Part shown: one piece after another, positions 1 through 9,339 of the stretch
Layout: every line of letters begins with the position of its first letter
How positions within the stretch are numbered: the stretch's first letter is position 1
DNA from: Clostridia bacterium
GTDB taxonomy: Bacteria > Bacillota > DTU025
Assembly: GCA_034926675.1 (NCBI GenBank)
Contig: JAYFQW010000004.1
Location: forward strand, 1 to 61,001
Length of the DNA: 61,001 nt
Reading direction: 5' to 3'
Notes under the pieces: generated by a model
Told to the model about the DNA's origin: nothing
Seen by the model: only the letters and a program-made list of their open reading frames with translations
Databases searched by the model: none
Made by a program: the position numbers and the translations under genes

Positions 1-17
1 TCAAACTCTCCAAAAAA
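1..17 (-). rRNA. 16S rRNA, extreme 5' end (rest lies off the left edge)
   Basis: Read on the minus strand, the window ends with TTTTTTGGAGAGTTTGA, which matches the first bases of Firmicutes 16S rRNA, where GGAGAGTTTGATCCTGG is the standard start. Only about 17 bases are inside the window, so the exact first nucleotide is not certain. A leader motif and a promoter typical of rRNA operons lie just upstream at 111-130 and 190-218, which supports the call. Confidence 0.7.
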
Positions 18-110
18 CCATCTCGCGATGACTCTTTCGAGTTTGTCGCGCTCTTATCTTCTCTAGTCGCCCGCAATTTCAAACTCTTGCTATCGACTTC
101 AGGCTCCACG

Positions 111-130
111 CTGTTTGGTTTTCAAGGAAC
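111..130 (-). other. rRNA leader motif
   Basis: The minus strand reads GTTCCTTGAAAACCAAACAG here. The CCTTGAAAAC(C/T)AAACA type of sequence is found in Firmicutes rRNA leaders and 16S-23S spacers, where it takes part in processing and antitermination. It lies between the promoter at 190-218 and the 16S start, as expected for a pre-16S leader. Confidence 0.5.
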
Positions 131-189
131 ATCCGCCGGCCCAATGCCGCCCCGCGCGGCTTGACCTCGTTTGCAGCCGGCAAGTATTT

Positions 190-218
190 AATATACCACT
201 GAACACATCCGGAGGCAA
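190..218 (-). promoter_or_regulatory. rRNA operon promoter
   Basis: On the minus strand TTGCCT (218-213) and TATATT (195-190) are separated by exactly 17 bases, a good vegetative sigma-factor promoter. It points toward the 16S gene at the left edge and lies about 110 bases downstream of the diguanylate cyclase gene stop. No other gene could use it. Confidence 0.6.
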
Positions 219-327
219 GCAGGGGACTCACAATAAAACTCGACCTATCTCTCCTATTCGCGATGACGCCGTCCTCTCTCCGGGATTGCGCCATAAAGCT
301 CGATTAATCTCGATAGTTCTCTCTTTG

Positions 328-2151
328 TTACGTACTTGTGTCAGGCCGTCGCTCAATAGCAGGTCTCCTCGCCTTTTCCCTGTACAGCCTCGCATCGGCA
401 AACCCTAGGAGCCCATCGGCATCCGATGCATCATCCGGGAATGTGGCCACCCCAACAGAGAGTGTCACGCCTGTCCCGGACAGTGCGCCTGACTCAGCTG
501 AAAACCGCAATCGTGCGGCCAGCCCCGTTGCTTCCTCCTTTGTGGCTAAGGGCAGAAGTATTACGAACTCATCGCCACCGAACCTCACGACAGTATCGGA
601 CTGCCTCACGCCCGCCGCAAGCGAATTGGCGACTGCCGTGAGGGCCCTGTCTCCCTCTAGGTGCCCGCAGGAGTCGTTGTAGCCCTTGAAATCATCAACA
701 TCCATGAATATCACGGATAGGCGCTGCCCACGCTTCTCTGCCAGCGCAAGCTGGTTGCTCAACTCTTCGCGCAAACGGTTCCTATTGAATGCTCCAGTGA
801 GAGGGTCCTTCACCGCCAGGTCCTTGGCGGAGCGATATCTCATCACCTGGGCCATTACCTCCGCAAGCGCCAAACCCGCCATGCCGATGGGGCTGAGTTC
901 CCCAGCGCTCCCGCCCGCGCGGTAGCACCAAACATCGTGAATGACGACTGCTAGTATGAGAGGCGCCACGGCCAAGAGGTAAGCTGCTCGCTCACGCTTT
1001 CGAACGGCTGCAAGAACCACTACGTACACAAGGTAGACCGTTGCTGCTATCAGCGTAGCCTGGAAACCTGCTAGCGCCCGGGAGTAGACGCGGGCAGGAG
1101 TCACAGCCACCAGCATTGAGAACCCCACGCCGATGGTCTCAATCGCCACCACCAGCGGCCGCCATGTGTCAGCGCCGTACAAGTTCTCGACAAACATGCC
1201 TGAGAAGGTAACCGCCAGGCACATGGTCCAGTATTCCATCTTAAGCTGTACTTCCCAGTTGAAGCCAGGGGCGAAGCTCGTGAGGGCCACATCTCGTCCC
1301 AAGAGGGCTCTGATCGCCATGAGTAGGCTGAACAGCCCAAAATACAGGGCCGCCTTATCCTCGCGGTTGAATGCGTACGTCCAAATATACATCACTGCAG
1401 TTGCGAGGATGCAGCCGAAGATGAACATAGAGCGTGCCAGCCCACTCTCCCTCATCCGAACTACGTCCTGCACAGTCCCGATGTACATCCGCTGCCATGC
1501 GCCTCCGCGCCTATGATGGAAATTCGACACCTGCATCACAATGTCGATCACGCTATCATCAGCGAAAAGCTGCGCCACAGTGGGAAGGTATTGGGGCGAT
1601 GACTCGGCTCTGCTGGCTCCCACAGTGCCGTTCTCGGCGATCAGGGCGCCGTTGGCCCACATCTTGTAAGCAGTCGATGCATATGGGATCAGAATGCCGA
1701 CCCGCTCACGACCGTCTGCCACGGTGATCCGAAGCCGATAGGTTGCATATCCATCACCAGGAAGCAATCCCTGATTGTCCTCCAGTTTGATGCGATTCCA
1801 CGGCGCGGGCAGGCTGGCGAAACAGTCAATAGCGTCAGCTCCTGCCGCCGACTCGCGCATCTTCCCGTCGCTGGCAGCGGCGAAACCAGAAGGTTCAATC
1901 AACTGCTTCCAGTGAAACTCCCACTCCCCATCCAGTGAGGCGACGCCATTTGTGTCGAAGTCCCAGCCTGATAGGTCCAGACAGCCACTCATCGCGGTCG
2001 GCCATTGCAGCCCTCTCGTCGCAGCAGAGTCTATGTTCGCGCTCCATCGGATAGTCGCCCATGCGATCAACATGGCGCCGCACAGGATCACCGCCTCAAC
2101 CGGTCTGACTCCAGAGAGAATGCTCTTCCGCCTAGCTGCCAGCAATGCCAC
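328..2151 (-). CDS. Membrane diguanylate cyclase (7TMR-DISM sensor plus GGDEF)
   Basis: Makes cyclic di-GMP from two GTP. After one N-terminal membrane segment (about residues 17-35) comes an outside domain containing LDGEWEFHWKQL, typical of 7TMR-DISM sensor regions, then a multi-helix membrane block (about 235-430). The C-terminal GGDEF domain has an intact GGDEF signature at about 525-529. An RxxD inhibitory site (RQSD) lies five residues before it, so product feedback is likely. No EAL domain is present. The protein therefore probably senses an extracellular ligand and raises c-di-GMP. The start is uncertain: GTG at 2151 touches a GGGGG tract, and TTG at 2145 is better spaced. It is the last gene before the rRNA promoter and stands alone. 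Confidence 0.9.
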   Translation of the reverse strand: MALLAARRKSILSGVRPVEAVILCGAMLIAWATIRWSANIDSAATRGLQWPTAMSGCLDLSGWDFDTNGVASLDGEWEFHWKQLIEPSGFAAASDGKMRESAAGADAIDCFASLPAPWNRIKLEDNQGLLPGDGYATYRLRITVADGRERVGILIPYASTAYKMWANGALIAENGTVGASRAESSPQYLPTVAQLFADDSVIDIVMQVSNFHHRRGGAWQRMYIGTVQDVVRMRESGLARSMFIFGCILATAVMYIWTYAFNREDKAALYFGLFSLLMAIRALLGRDVALTSFAPGFNWEVQLKMEYWTMCLAVTFSGMFVENLYGADTWRPLVVAIETIGVGFSMLVAVTPARVYSRALAGFQATLIAATVYLVYVVVLAAVRKRERAAYLLAVAPLILAVVIHDVWCYRAGGSAGELSPIGMAGLALAEVMAQVMRYRSAKDLAVKDPLTGAFNRNRLREELSNQLALAEKRGQRLSVIFMDVDDFKGYNDSCGHLEGDRALTAVANSLAAGVRQSDTVVRFGGDEFVILLPLATKEEATGLAARLRFSAESGALSGTGVTLSVGVATFPDDASDADGLLGFADARLYREKARRPAIERRPDTST

Positions 2152-2286
2152 CCCCCGGTCACAGTCCCAACTGGGTGATCAGATCCATAGCAGCCCAGCT
2201 CGGCAGCTTGACCGGACACCAGTGGGTTCATGCGTGTCTCGTGGTAGTTCAACTATTGTCTCGGATGTCCTTCACAGGGGCCCAAA

Positions 2287-2333
2287 TTGACACGGCCCAT
2301 CTCGTCATGTGATGATGTCTGTAACATCATCAC
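2287..2333 (+). promoter_or_regulatory. Promoter with overlapping palindromic operator, upstream of mnmA
   Basis: TTGACA (2287-2292) is followed 18 bases later by GATGAT (2311-2316), a plausible promoter reading toward mnmA. A perfect 10-bp inverted repeat, GTGATGATGT-ctgta-ACATCATCAC (2309-2333), covers the -10 element, the usual place for a repressor site. The regulator is unknown. It could instead be read by the divergent diguanylate cyclase gene. Confidence 0.45.
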
Positions 2334-2434
2334 GAACTCGGCCTCCGCGGTGTGATGTGAGTGAGCTTCTATGCTGCTAGAGAAGCTAGGGCAGGCTCCA
2401 CCCGGAGAGCACACCCAATTGGGGGGCGCGTGGA

Positions 2435-3547
2435 ATGGAAATGCCCACAGATGGGCGCAGGATCGCAGCAGCGATGAGCGGAGGCGTCGACTCTGCTGTT
2501 GCCGCTGGGTTGCTTGTGTCGCAAGGTTGCAGTGTCATAGGGGTGACCATGCGGCTGTGGCATGCTCCAATGGTGGAGGATTGTGAGAATCTGTGCTGTT
2601 CCGCTGAGTCGGTTGATGCAGCGCGACGGGCTGCTCGAGTTCTCGGCATCGACCACATTGTCCTCAACGTGGCCGACGTCTTCCGGGATATCGTTGTAGC
2701 CGATTTCATTTCGGAGTACGCCGCCGGACGCACGCCGAATCCGTGCGTGGTGTGCAATGCACGCATTAAGTTCGGGGAATTGCACAGGCGCCTGATGATG
2801 TTAGGCGTCGACTTGGTGGCGACCGGGCATTACGCCCGCCGAACGGCAGATCCGATTTCCGGTAGATGGCTGCTTTCCAGAGCCGCCGACCGCGCCAAGG
2901 ATCAGACCTATGTGCTCTACAGGCTCACCCAAGATCAGCTTGCGAGGTCTCTGTTCCCTCTCGGCGGAATGACCAAGCCCGAGGTGCGTGCAATCGCAAG
3001 GTCGATGGGACTGGATGTAGCGGAGCGCCACGACAGCCAGGAGATCTGCTTCGTTCCTCCGGGGATGTACCGGGACTTCCTGGCAGCCCAGGATTCGGCG
3101 CTCACAACGCCCGGGCCTATCATGGATCCGGACGGTCGCGTGATCGGCGAGCATACAGGTGTCGCCATGTACACAGTCGGCCAGCGTAAGGGCCTCGGCG
3201 CCCTGACCACACACCGAGGCCCACTGTATGTGCTCGAGATACGCCCAGATGAGAACGGGATCGTCGTGGGCCCTGAAGAACTGCTATACCGACGGTCGTT
3301 CGATGCCTGCGACGTTGCCTTCATTCCGTTTGATAGCCTTGAGGACGAAATCGATGTGACCGCGCAGGTCAGGTACAAGTCGCCCGCCGCCCCTGCGAGG
3401 ATCTCCCCCCTGGGCAGGCAGTCGGTCCACGTTGAGTTCAGCACTGCACAGCGTGCCGTCACACCGGGCCAGTCAGTGGTGTTCTACTCAGGTGACCTCG
3501 TAGTAGGCGGGGGCGTCATACGCGGCAGAGCCAACAGATCCCGCTAG
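2435..3547 (+). CDS. mnmA: tRNA-specific 2-thiouridylase MnmA
   Basis: Cytoplasmic enzyme that adenylates and thiolates U34 in the wobble position of tRNA-Lys, -Glu and -Gln. The ATP-pyrophosphatase P-loop SGGVDS is at about residues 15-20. The catalytic cysteine motif NPCVVCN is at about 100, TGHYAR follows, and the second catalytic cysteine sits in DSQEICFVP. At 370 residues the length is normal for the family. The usual sulfur donor gene iscS is not adjacent. A G-rich tract just before 2435 can serve as ribosome site; a second in-frame ATG lies two codons on. Its 3' end overlaps the convergent radical SAM gene by 4 bases. Confidence 0.96.
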   Translation: MEMPTDGRRIAAAMSGGVDSAVAAGLLVSQGCSVIGVTMRLWHAPMVEDCENLCCSAESVDAARRAARVLGIDHIVLNVADVFRDIVVADFISEYAAGRTPNPCVVCNARIKFGELHRRLMMLGVDLVATGHYARRTADPISGRWLLSRAADRAKDQTYVLYRLTQDQLARSLFPLGGMTKPEVRAIARSMGLDVAERHDSQEICFVPPGMYRDFLAAQDSALTTPGPIMDPDGRVIGEHTGVAMYTVGQRKGLGALTTHRGPLYVLEIRPDENGIVVGPEELLYRRSFDACDVAFIPFDSLEDEIDVTAQVRYKSPAAPARISPLGRQSVHVEFSTAQRAVTPGQSVVFYSGDLVVGGGVIRGRANRSR

Positions 3548-4902
3548 TCGTGCGCCCCGGGATGGCTCGCATCCCACAGCTCGCCGGACACCTTGGCCCA
3601 GTGCTGTGTGTAGCGCTCCTGCAAGTCCTCAGCCAACGCCTGTGGCGCACATCCCCCATCGCCAAGCTGAGTCGAATGCGCACCGGACTGGTTCAGTATC
3701 TCCACGAGCTTCTCAGGGTTGTCGATGAGCGGACACGGCCTCAGCATGTTGTCATTGAACGGCTGCAGGCTCTGATAGGACTTCATCAGTGGCGATGTGA
3801 GAACTTCCTTTAGACTTTTCTCATTGATGTTGTCCATGGCATAGTGGATGAACGCACAGGGCTCCACGTCGCCCGCGGCATTGATATGAAGATATCGCCT
3901 GCCGCCTGCGATGCACCCACCTGAGTACTCGCCATCATTCCAGAAGTCCACTAGGAAGATGGGTTTAGTCTCACGGAATCGCCGCACTGCGTGGTACATC
4001 ATAGCGCGCTGTTCCGGTGTGGCCATCAGATCGAGATCCGGCCCTGCGCCAACAGGCACGTAAGTGAACAGCCATCCGAAGGAACACCCTTTTTGAACCA
4101 TGTCATCAATGAAAGCATCGCTTCCGACGATCTCGGCATTCGACCGCAAGTAGCACGCAGAGAATCCGAACACGCACCCGGCCTCACGCATCATCTTCAT
4201 GGCATGCGTGATCTTATCGAATACCCCAGGGCCTCTCCTTGCGTCGGTTTGCTCTGCTAGGCCCTCCACCGAAATCGCGGGGACTATGTTCCCGACCCTC
4301 ACCATGTCGGCGACGAATTTCTCATCAATGAGAGTCCCATTGGTAAACGGGTGAAAAACCTGGTTCGGATGGGCTTCCGCGAGCCTCACTAGCTTGTCCT
4401 TTGCCACAGTGGGCTCTCCGCCGGACACCACTATGACGTAAATCCCAAGTTCCTCTGCTTCCCGGCAGACCCTGTCCATCACTTTGTAGTCAAGTTCGCG
4501 AGCACGCTGATAATCCCCAGCCCAACAGCCAGTGCATTTCAGGTTGCACTTCTCGGTGGGGTCCATGAGTATCGCCCACGGAACCGACGCTCCAAGCTTA
4601 TCAGAGATCTCGCGCTGTTTCGGAACTCCCAGTAGCGATGCATTCACGAAGAAATTGACGACTACCTTCTTCAATATGTTCGGGCTAGTCTCTGTGAGCA
4701 CGCGGACAGCCAGCGCCCGCCAGTTGCTTTCGGGGTCCTGAACCACCTTGGCCACGGCGCGCACCTGCTGCTTGTGGTTTTCCTGTCGCGCAAGTTTCTC
4801 GGCGAGCGCCAGCACTTTGGGCATGTTCTCAACAGGATTGCGGCTCAGGTAGCCTACTGCCTGGTTCACGATTGGCTTGATTAAATCAGTACTCGAAATC
4901 AC
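3544..4902 (-). CDS. Radical SAM protein with C-terminal SPASM-like region
   Basis: Radical S-adenosylmethionine enzyme. The 4Fe-4S motif CNLKCTGC (Cx3Cx2C) is at residues 119-126 from the chosen start, followed by SGGEPT-type residues (VVSGGEP). A C-terminal cysteine cluster (GGCIAGG, EPCAF, PCPLIDNP, GGCAP) looks like a SPASM or twitch auxiliary-cluster region. About 110 residues precede the radical SAM core. The substrate cannot be told; the neighbours give no peptide substrate. The start is the GTG at 4902, because GGAGG sits 8 bases before it; the longer frame from 4941 has no usable ribosome site. Confidence 0.85.
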   Translation of the reverse strand: MISSTDLIKPIVNQAVGYLSRNPVENMPKVLALAEKLARQENHKQQVRAVAKVVQDPESNWRALAVRVLTETSPNILKKVVVNFFVNASLLGVPKQREISDKLGASVPWAILMDPTEKCNLKCTGCWAGDYQRARELDYKVMDRVCREAEELGIYVIVVSGGEPTVAKDKLVRLAEAHPNQVFHPFTNGTLIDEKFVADMVRVGNIVPAISVEGLAEQTDARRGPGVFDKITHAMKMMREAGCVFGFSACYLRSNAEIVGSDAFIDDMVQKGCSFGWLFTYVPVGAGPDLDLMATPEQRAMMYHAVRRFRETKPIFLVDFWNDGEYSGGCIAGGRRYLHINAAGDVEPCAFIHYAMDNINEKSLKEVLTSPLMKSYQSLQPFNDNMLRPCPLIDNPEKLVEILNQSGAHSTQLGDGGCAPQALAEDLQERYTQHWAKVSGELWDASHPGAHD

Positions 4903-5132
4903 GACAATCGCCTCCGTTCTAGGTCTACTGCATAGTACCACTCCTTAATGACACCGTTCTCCCCACGCATACGCCTCCATCAACCAACACTCGAAAGCCT
5001 TCGACGTTTTTCTTAATTGTATCATTCATTACATTTCAGCGCCAGAGCCGTTTTGCAGCGACAATGCTAAACCCCTGCCGTTGATATTGTCGCTATCCAT
5101 CGGAACTCCGTAAGGCGCCCGCCCGACGCGTA

Positions 5133-5166
5133 CGGAAAACAAAACGGGGCGCCGCCGTGCGCCCCG
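5133..5166 (-). terminator. Rho-independent terminator after the small Pro-rich gene
   Basis: On the minus strand, an 8-bp stem CGGGGCGC/GCGCCCCG with a 6-base loop (5166-5145) is followed by TTTTGTTTT. It lies about 20 bases after the stop of the gene at 5189-5563. Confidence 0.7.
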
Positions 5167-5188
5167 CCATTCCGATATTCGACCAACA

Positions 5189-5563
5189 CTACACTCGTGA
5201 TCCCAAGCCGATCGGCGCCTGCGGACAGGGGTAAGCCGGCCCGGGCGAGACTACTGGAGCACCCGGCCCCATCACGGGCACATACGGCATCGTACACCCT
5301 GGCATCGGTGTTGGCGCTGGCACTTGCGCTGGCGCCTCCCCGGAGTAGAGAGCCCTCGCGATCTCGTGCACTAGGTAGTAGATCTCATCGATCTTGTGCG
5401 CCTCGTCCTCCTCGTTCTTCAGCAGTCGGTGGAGGATCCGATACGACTCCTTTGCCATGTGCTTCTCTTCCCATTCATCATCGCCCCGCCAGGCCTCTCG
5501 GCCGCGCCAAGCCTGCCCGTACCCCCAGTATTCGGCGGGCCAACCCCATGGCCTCCCGTTCAC
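5189..5563 (-). CDS. Hypothetical small protein, Trp/Tyr-rich head and Pro-rich tail
   Basis: Not recognised. The 124 residues have an aromatic Gly/Trp-rich N-terminus (about 1-30), a charged helical middle (SYRILHRLLKNEEDEAHKIDEI, about 40-65) and a low-complexity tail rich in Pro, Ala and Met with several PxP steps. No signal peptide or membrane span is evident. A GGAAGAGG site lies just upstream of the GTG start and a clear terminator follows, which argues that the gene is real and monocistronic. Small proteins of this composition are found among spore-coat and surface proteins of spore formers, but that is only a guess. Confidence 0.6.
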   Translation of the reverse strand: MNGRPWGWPAEYWGYGQAWRGREAWRGDDEWEEKHMAKESYRILHRLLKNEEDEAHKIDEIYYLVHEIARALYSGEAPAQVPAPTPMPGCTMPYVPVMGPGAPVVSPGPAYPCPQAPIGLGSRV

Positions 5564-5707
5564 TGCTCACACCTCTTCCTTCGTCTTCGCTACGCATGTG
5601 CGGCCAATAGTGGCCATCCACGCCATACTATGATGACGAGCAGGACAAGGTTCATCTCACAGCAGCACAAGGGCCTAGAGACTGGCAGTCGGCGCCAATG
5701 AACAAGA

Positions 5708-7453
5708 TCATTCTCTTCCAGCCATGATCGATTGGATGCTCCCCACGGCAAGCCTGCGAGAGATGAGATGACCCAGGACGACAATCACGGCAAACAGCCC
5801 GTACCCCAGGGAAGCAGCGACTGCAGAGCTCATTCCGGCGAATAGACGGATCCTGGTGTAGTAGTGGGGGAACGCGAAAATCGCTCCTATGGCTGCAGTC
5901 CCGAGCTGCCCGATTCCCACAAGGATGAGAGCTTTCCCGGCGTCTCCCCGCTTCTGTGCGCCTGCAGAGCCGCTCACTCTGATCGCGAAGTTGGGCCTTA
6001 ACGCATCCAACATCACCTGGAATGCCGCCAGCAATGAGACAGCGGCGTACGCCACGGGCAATGAGATATACAGCGGATACTGGGGAACCGATCTCACGAA
6101 GGCCGCACCGATCATGAGGATCGATACGATGAAGGCCGATGGGACGGCGCCCGCCATCAGCTTCGCACTGTAGTAAAGCCCTGGTCGGACAGGCGCGGAC
6201 TTCAGAAGCCACAGCCCCTCCCCGTCCATGCTAATGCCCATGCTTGCAACCTGGCCGGTGGACACCGCCGCTAGCATTATGGTCATGAACAGGATCAGAT
6301 CCCGGAACATGATCTCGGCCTCGGGGCCGGACTGGCGCGCGCCGAACGACATGTTGTACATCAGAAATGCTGCAGCGACGAGCGACACGAGCACGCCATA
6401 CCACATGGTCGGAAGCCGCAGGTTCACAGTGATGTCTTTCGCCACAACACCCCAGACCTGCCCTGGATATCTTCCAATTAGTGTTGACGGCATGCTTGCC
6501 CCATTCGCAAGCGATTCACGGCGCCTCCCACTCTTGGCGCTATCCACCTCACGGCTGGACGACCAACCTCCGAGGAATGCGGTCGTGGCGAGGCGCGCAG
6601 CCATCGCGAACGAGCCCAAAGAGACTGCTGCAAGAGGCAGTATCGATTCCCACACAGAGAAGCGGAATCCAGGAGTGCCTAGGAGAGCGGTCTTGACCAC
6701 CCACACGTGGGGCATCCACGCGATCTTGTCCAGCCCCCACTTCCCTGCCGACTGAGCCATGGCGACGAAGTCGATCCCGTTCGACCGGCTCATGTAGGCG
6801 CTGAAAACCTGCGACACCAGCACGAAGGCAAAGCCCATCACTAATGATCCAACAAGGATGAGTTGCTTCATCTTCTGAGAAGGTATGTATCTCATTATGA
6901 GCATCACTATCATCGCGACGACCGCGGTGAATAGCACTGCAGCCATGACCATGGAAAGAAGAGACGCGAAGTAGAACAGCGCCGGCGCTCCCATCCCGGC
7001 GCCGTACCCAGCCCAGATCGGGTAAACGAACGGGATGATCGCCATGAGGTTCGTGACAAGCGCGATCACCAGCTTGGCGCTTACTACTGATCCCACTGGA
7101 ACCGGGGCCGCGAGCAGGAATTTCAGGTCGCCAGCTTCATACAGCGCACTGTGAACAACGGAAACGCCAGTCATGAACAGCATGATGAAGACTGTCATCG
7201 ACATTGCTGCCAGGAGGTTCACTCCGATCACACGAGCGAGATCCGGGTAACCAGTAAGCCCTCTTGAGATGGCCGAGCTCAGCTTGTGAGAACCGACTCC
7301 AAGGCCGACCATTACGGCCAGGATCACCGCATATCCGAAGATAGCCTTGATGAGCCTGTTGGAACGTTTCTTGCGCGCGTCTCCGTGAACCGTTGCATTC
7401 CAGATCTGCCGCAGCTCTGCGCCTAGTATTATGAGGGTTCTGTTCATGCTCAC
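5708..7453 (-). CDS. ABC exporter membrane subunit (putative ABC-2-like permease)
   Basis: The 581-residue integral membrane protein has many hydrophobic segments, starting at about residue 40 (IFGYAVILAVMVGLGVG) and running to LGYGLFAVIVVLGHLISRRL near the end, with a large central loop at about 300-340. The upstream gene ends inside its start (GTGA overlap), so the two are translationally coupled and form one transporter. The EAGDLKFLLAAPV segment is typical of putative ABC exporters of Firmicutes. Transport direction is probably outward; the cargo is unknown. The alternative ATG two codons later (7447) is equally possible. Confidence 0.8.
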   Translation of the reverse strand: MSMNRTLIILGAELRQIWNATVHGDARKKRSNRLIKAIFGYAVILAVMVGLGVGSHKLSSAISRGLTGYPDLARVIGVNLLAAMSMTVFIMLFMTGVSVVHSALYEAGDLKFLLAAPVPVGSVVSAKLVIALVTNLMAIIPFVYPIWAGYGAGMGAPALFYFASLLSMVMAAVLFTAVVAMIVMLIMRYIPSQKMKQLILVGSLVMGFAFVLVSQVFSAYMSRSNGIDFVAMAQSAGKWGLDKIAWMPHVWVVKTALLGTPGFRFSVWESILPLAAVSLGSFAMAARLATTAFLGGWSSSREVDSAKSGRRRESLANGASMPSTLIGRYPGQVWGVVAKDITVNLRLPTMWYGVLVSLVAAAFLMYNMSFGARQSGPEAEIMFRDLILFMTIMLAAVSTGQVASMGISMDGEGLWLLKSAPVRPGLYYSAKLMAGAVPSAFIVSILMIGAAFVRSVPQYPLYISLPVAYAAVSLLAAFQVMLDALRPNFAIRVSGSAGAQKRGDAGKALILVGIGQLGTAAIGAIFAFPHYYTRIRLFAGMSSAVAASLGYGLFAVIVVLGHLISRRLAVGSIQSIMAGRE

Positions 7454-8229
7454 TCCTCCAGATAGCGGGAGACTTCCGCGTAGTCGGATCCGCCAGTGAG
7501 CTCGATAAAGAGGTCCTCCAGTGTGGACGCCTCGGGGCGCTCAACACCGGAACTCTTAGCGGCTGCCTGCCTCAGATCATCCATCGTGCCCACTGCCAGC
7601 AGCCTGCCCTTTTGGATGATGCCCACCCTATCACACATGCGTTCGGCTATCTCGAGGACATGGGTGGACATGAATACGGTCACACCCTGCCCCGCCAGCT
7701 CCTTCAGGATATCTTTGACCATCCTTGCGCTCCTAGGGTCGAGGCCCACCGTGGGCTCGTCCATAAAAAGCGCCTTCGGATCGTGAAGCAGCGCACTGGC
7801 TATTACTACCTTCTGCTTCATTCCATGAGAGAACCCGCCCGTCTGCTCGAAAGCCCTGTCGGCAAGCCCGAACATCTCCAGCATGTTGCGGGCTTTTCTC
7901 TCCGCACGCTTTCGCTCCATCCCGTACAGGTTTCCCACGAACATGAGGAACTCCCACGCAGTCAGCTTCTCGTAAACGTTGGGCTGATCTGGAACGTACC
8001 CGATGAGCGCCTTCGCCTTGATGGGGTCTTTCTGCACATCGATTCCGTCGATCTCAACCCGTCCAGATGTAGGCGTCATTATCCCGATCATCATGCTTAT
8101 CGTAGTGGTCTTGCCTGCACCGTTAGGTCCGAGAAATCCGAATATCTCGCCGGACCGCACCTGCAAGTCGAGGTTGTCAACTGCCGCCGTGTCTCCAAAT
8201 CGCTTGCTAAGTCCAACAGCGGAAATCAT
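7450..8229 (-). CDS. ABC transporter ATP-binding protein
   Basis: Energises the exporter encoded just downstream. Walker A GPNGAGKTT is at about residues 37-45. The signature region is slightly unusual (GFSHGMKQK), and Walker B with the D-loop (ALFMDEPTVGLDP) follows. About 259 residues is normal for DrrA/CcmA-type subunits. GGAGG lies nine bases before the ATG at 8229, so the extra 24 codons of the open frame up to 8301 are left out. It is divergent from the DegV gene across a roughly 250-base gap. Confidence 0.92.
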   Translation of the reverse strand: MISAVGLSKRFGDTAAVDNLDLQVRSGEIFGFLGPNGAGKTTTISMMIGIMTPTSGRVEIDGIDVQKDPIKAKALIGYVPDQPNVYEKLTAWEFLMFVGNLYGMERKRAERKARNMLEMFGLADRAFEQTGGFSHGMKQKVVIASALLHDPKALFMDEPTVGLDPRSARMVKDILKELAGQGVTVFMSTHVLEIAERMCDRVGIIQKGRLLAVGTMDDLRQAAAKSSGVERPEASTLEDLFIELTGGSDYAEVSRYLEE

Positions 8230-8475
8230 AGGGCTTCCCTCCAGTTCATCACGCAGTCCAGCGGAGCAGTACTTTTCACAGACATGCCTATTGCTAAGCA
8301 TAACGCGATTGAGTGGCGAGCGTCAACTCAACAACTCAACGACGTTGTACTCAGGGAAACGACAGTACAATACTTCAGATACTGTGGTAATATTGGGCGG
8401 AGGAACATGTTTCTCATATCACACCACGCCCATCGGGCTACATCGGCGATTCAGCGCGCCGAGAGGAGGCAGCAC

Positions 8476-9339
8476 ATGCAGATTGTGAGCGACCGTGGGA
8501 TGGATGCATCAACCACACAGCTTGAGGGGCTCGATGTGCATCTGGCCCCACTCACCTTCACCCTTGATGGCAAGTCATACCGAAGCGGAGTGGATATCTC
8601 ATCTGAGGACTTCTACACACTCCTTGACGAGAGCAAGAGCTACCCCATTACATCCCAGCCGTCTCCCGGCGATTTCGCTGATATCTACCGGGGCGTGGCA
8701 GCCGTTGACCCCGAAATCCTGTCAATCCACATATCATCCGGCCTCAGCGGAACCATAAACGCCGCCCGCATGGGCGCGGCCATGGTCCCAGAGGCGAACG
8801 TGACTTTCTACGACACCAAGACACTCTCCGGAGCTGAGGGGTGGCACGTGGAGGCGGCGGCGAAGGCCGCGAAGGCAGGCTGGGCTAAGGACGCGATCCT
8901 GAGGATGCTCGAGCAGGTTACGTCGCTCACCGAAACGCTTTACACTATAGCCACCCTGAAGTACCTGATACACGGAGGGCGCATAAGCCATCTGAAGGGC
9001 CTGCTCGCATCGGTGCTCAACGTCAAACCCATCATAGGCGTTGAGAAGGCGCGAGGGACCTACGTGAATGTGGGGCAAGCCCGGACTCTTGACCGAGCCA
9101 TCTCAATGCTCGCGGATATGGTGGCGCAGAGGCTGCCAGCCGGGTCGGGCATACGCGTACAGGTCATGCACGGCAACAATCTCTCAGGCGCTGAGAACCT
9201 CTGCGCGCGACTTCAGTCCATGTTCAGCTGCACCTGGCTGCCTACAATGTCGATAGCGCCTGTGCTAGGCGCGCACACCGGCAGTGGACTTGTAGGAGTC
9301 GTGTTTGCTCCGGACGCGGCATTTCCACAGATTCCATAG
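8476..9339 (+). CDS. DegV family fatty-acid-binding protein
   Basis: DegV/FakB-type proteins bind a fatty acid and, with a FakA kinase, hand acyl groups to phospholipid synthesis. The N-terminal half carries the lipid-loop pattern (PITSQPSPGDF, about residues 57-67) and the SIHISSGLSGT motif (about 82-92). The C-terminal half has TLKYLIHGGRIS and KPIIGVEKARG, all typical of the family. Length is 287 residues. The start at 8476 has GAGGAGG six bases before it; the open frame continues far upstream through the antisense of the ABC gene, which is ignored. No fakA is nearby. Confidence 0.9.
   Translation: MQIVSDRGMDASTTQLEGLDVHLAPLTFTLDGKSYRSGVDISSEDFYTLLDESKSYPITSQPSPGDFADIYRGVAAVDPEILSIHISSGLSGTINAARMGAAMVPEANVTFYDTKTLSGAEGWHVEAAAKAAKAGWAKDAILRMLEQVTSLTETLYTIATLKYLIHGGRISHLKGLLASVLNVKPIIGVEKARGTYVNVGQARTLDRAISMLADMVAQRLPAGSGIRVQVMHGNNLSGAENLCARLQSMFSCTWLPTMSIAPVLGAHTGSGLVGVVFAPDAAFPQIP

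Noticed and set aside
79-408. Two short open frames near the left edge
   Set aside because: They cover the rRNA leader and promoter, lack ribosome sites and resemble no family.
7612-8475. Upstream extension of the DegV reading frame (to 575 residues)
   Set aside because: It runs antisense through the ABC ATPase gene; the DegV family begins at 8476, where a clear GAGGAGG site lies.
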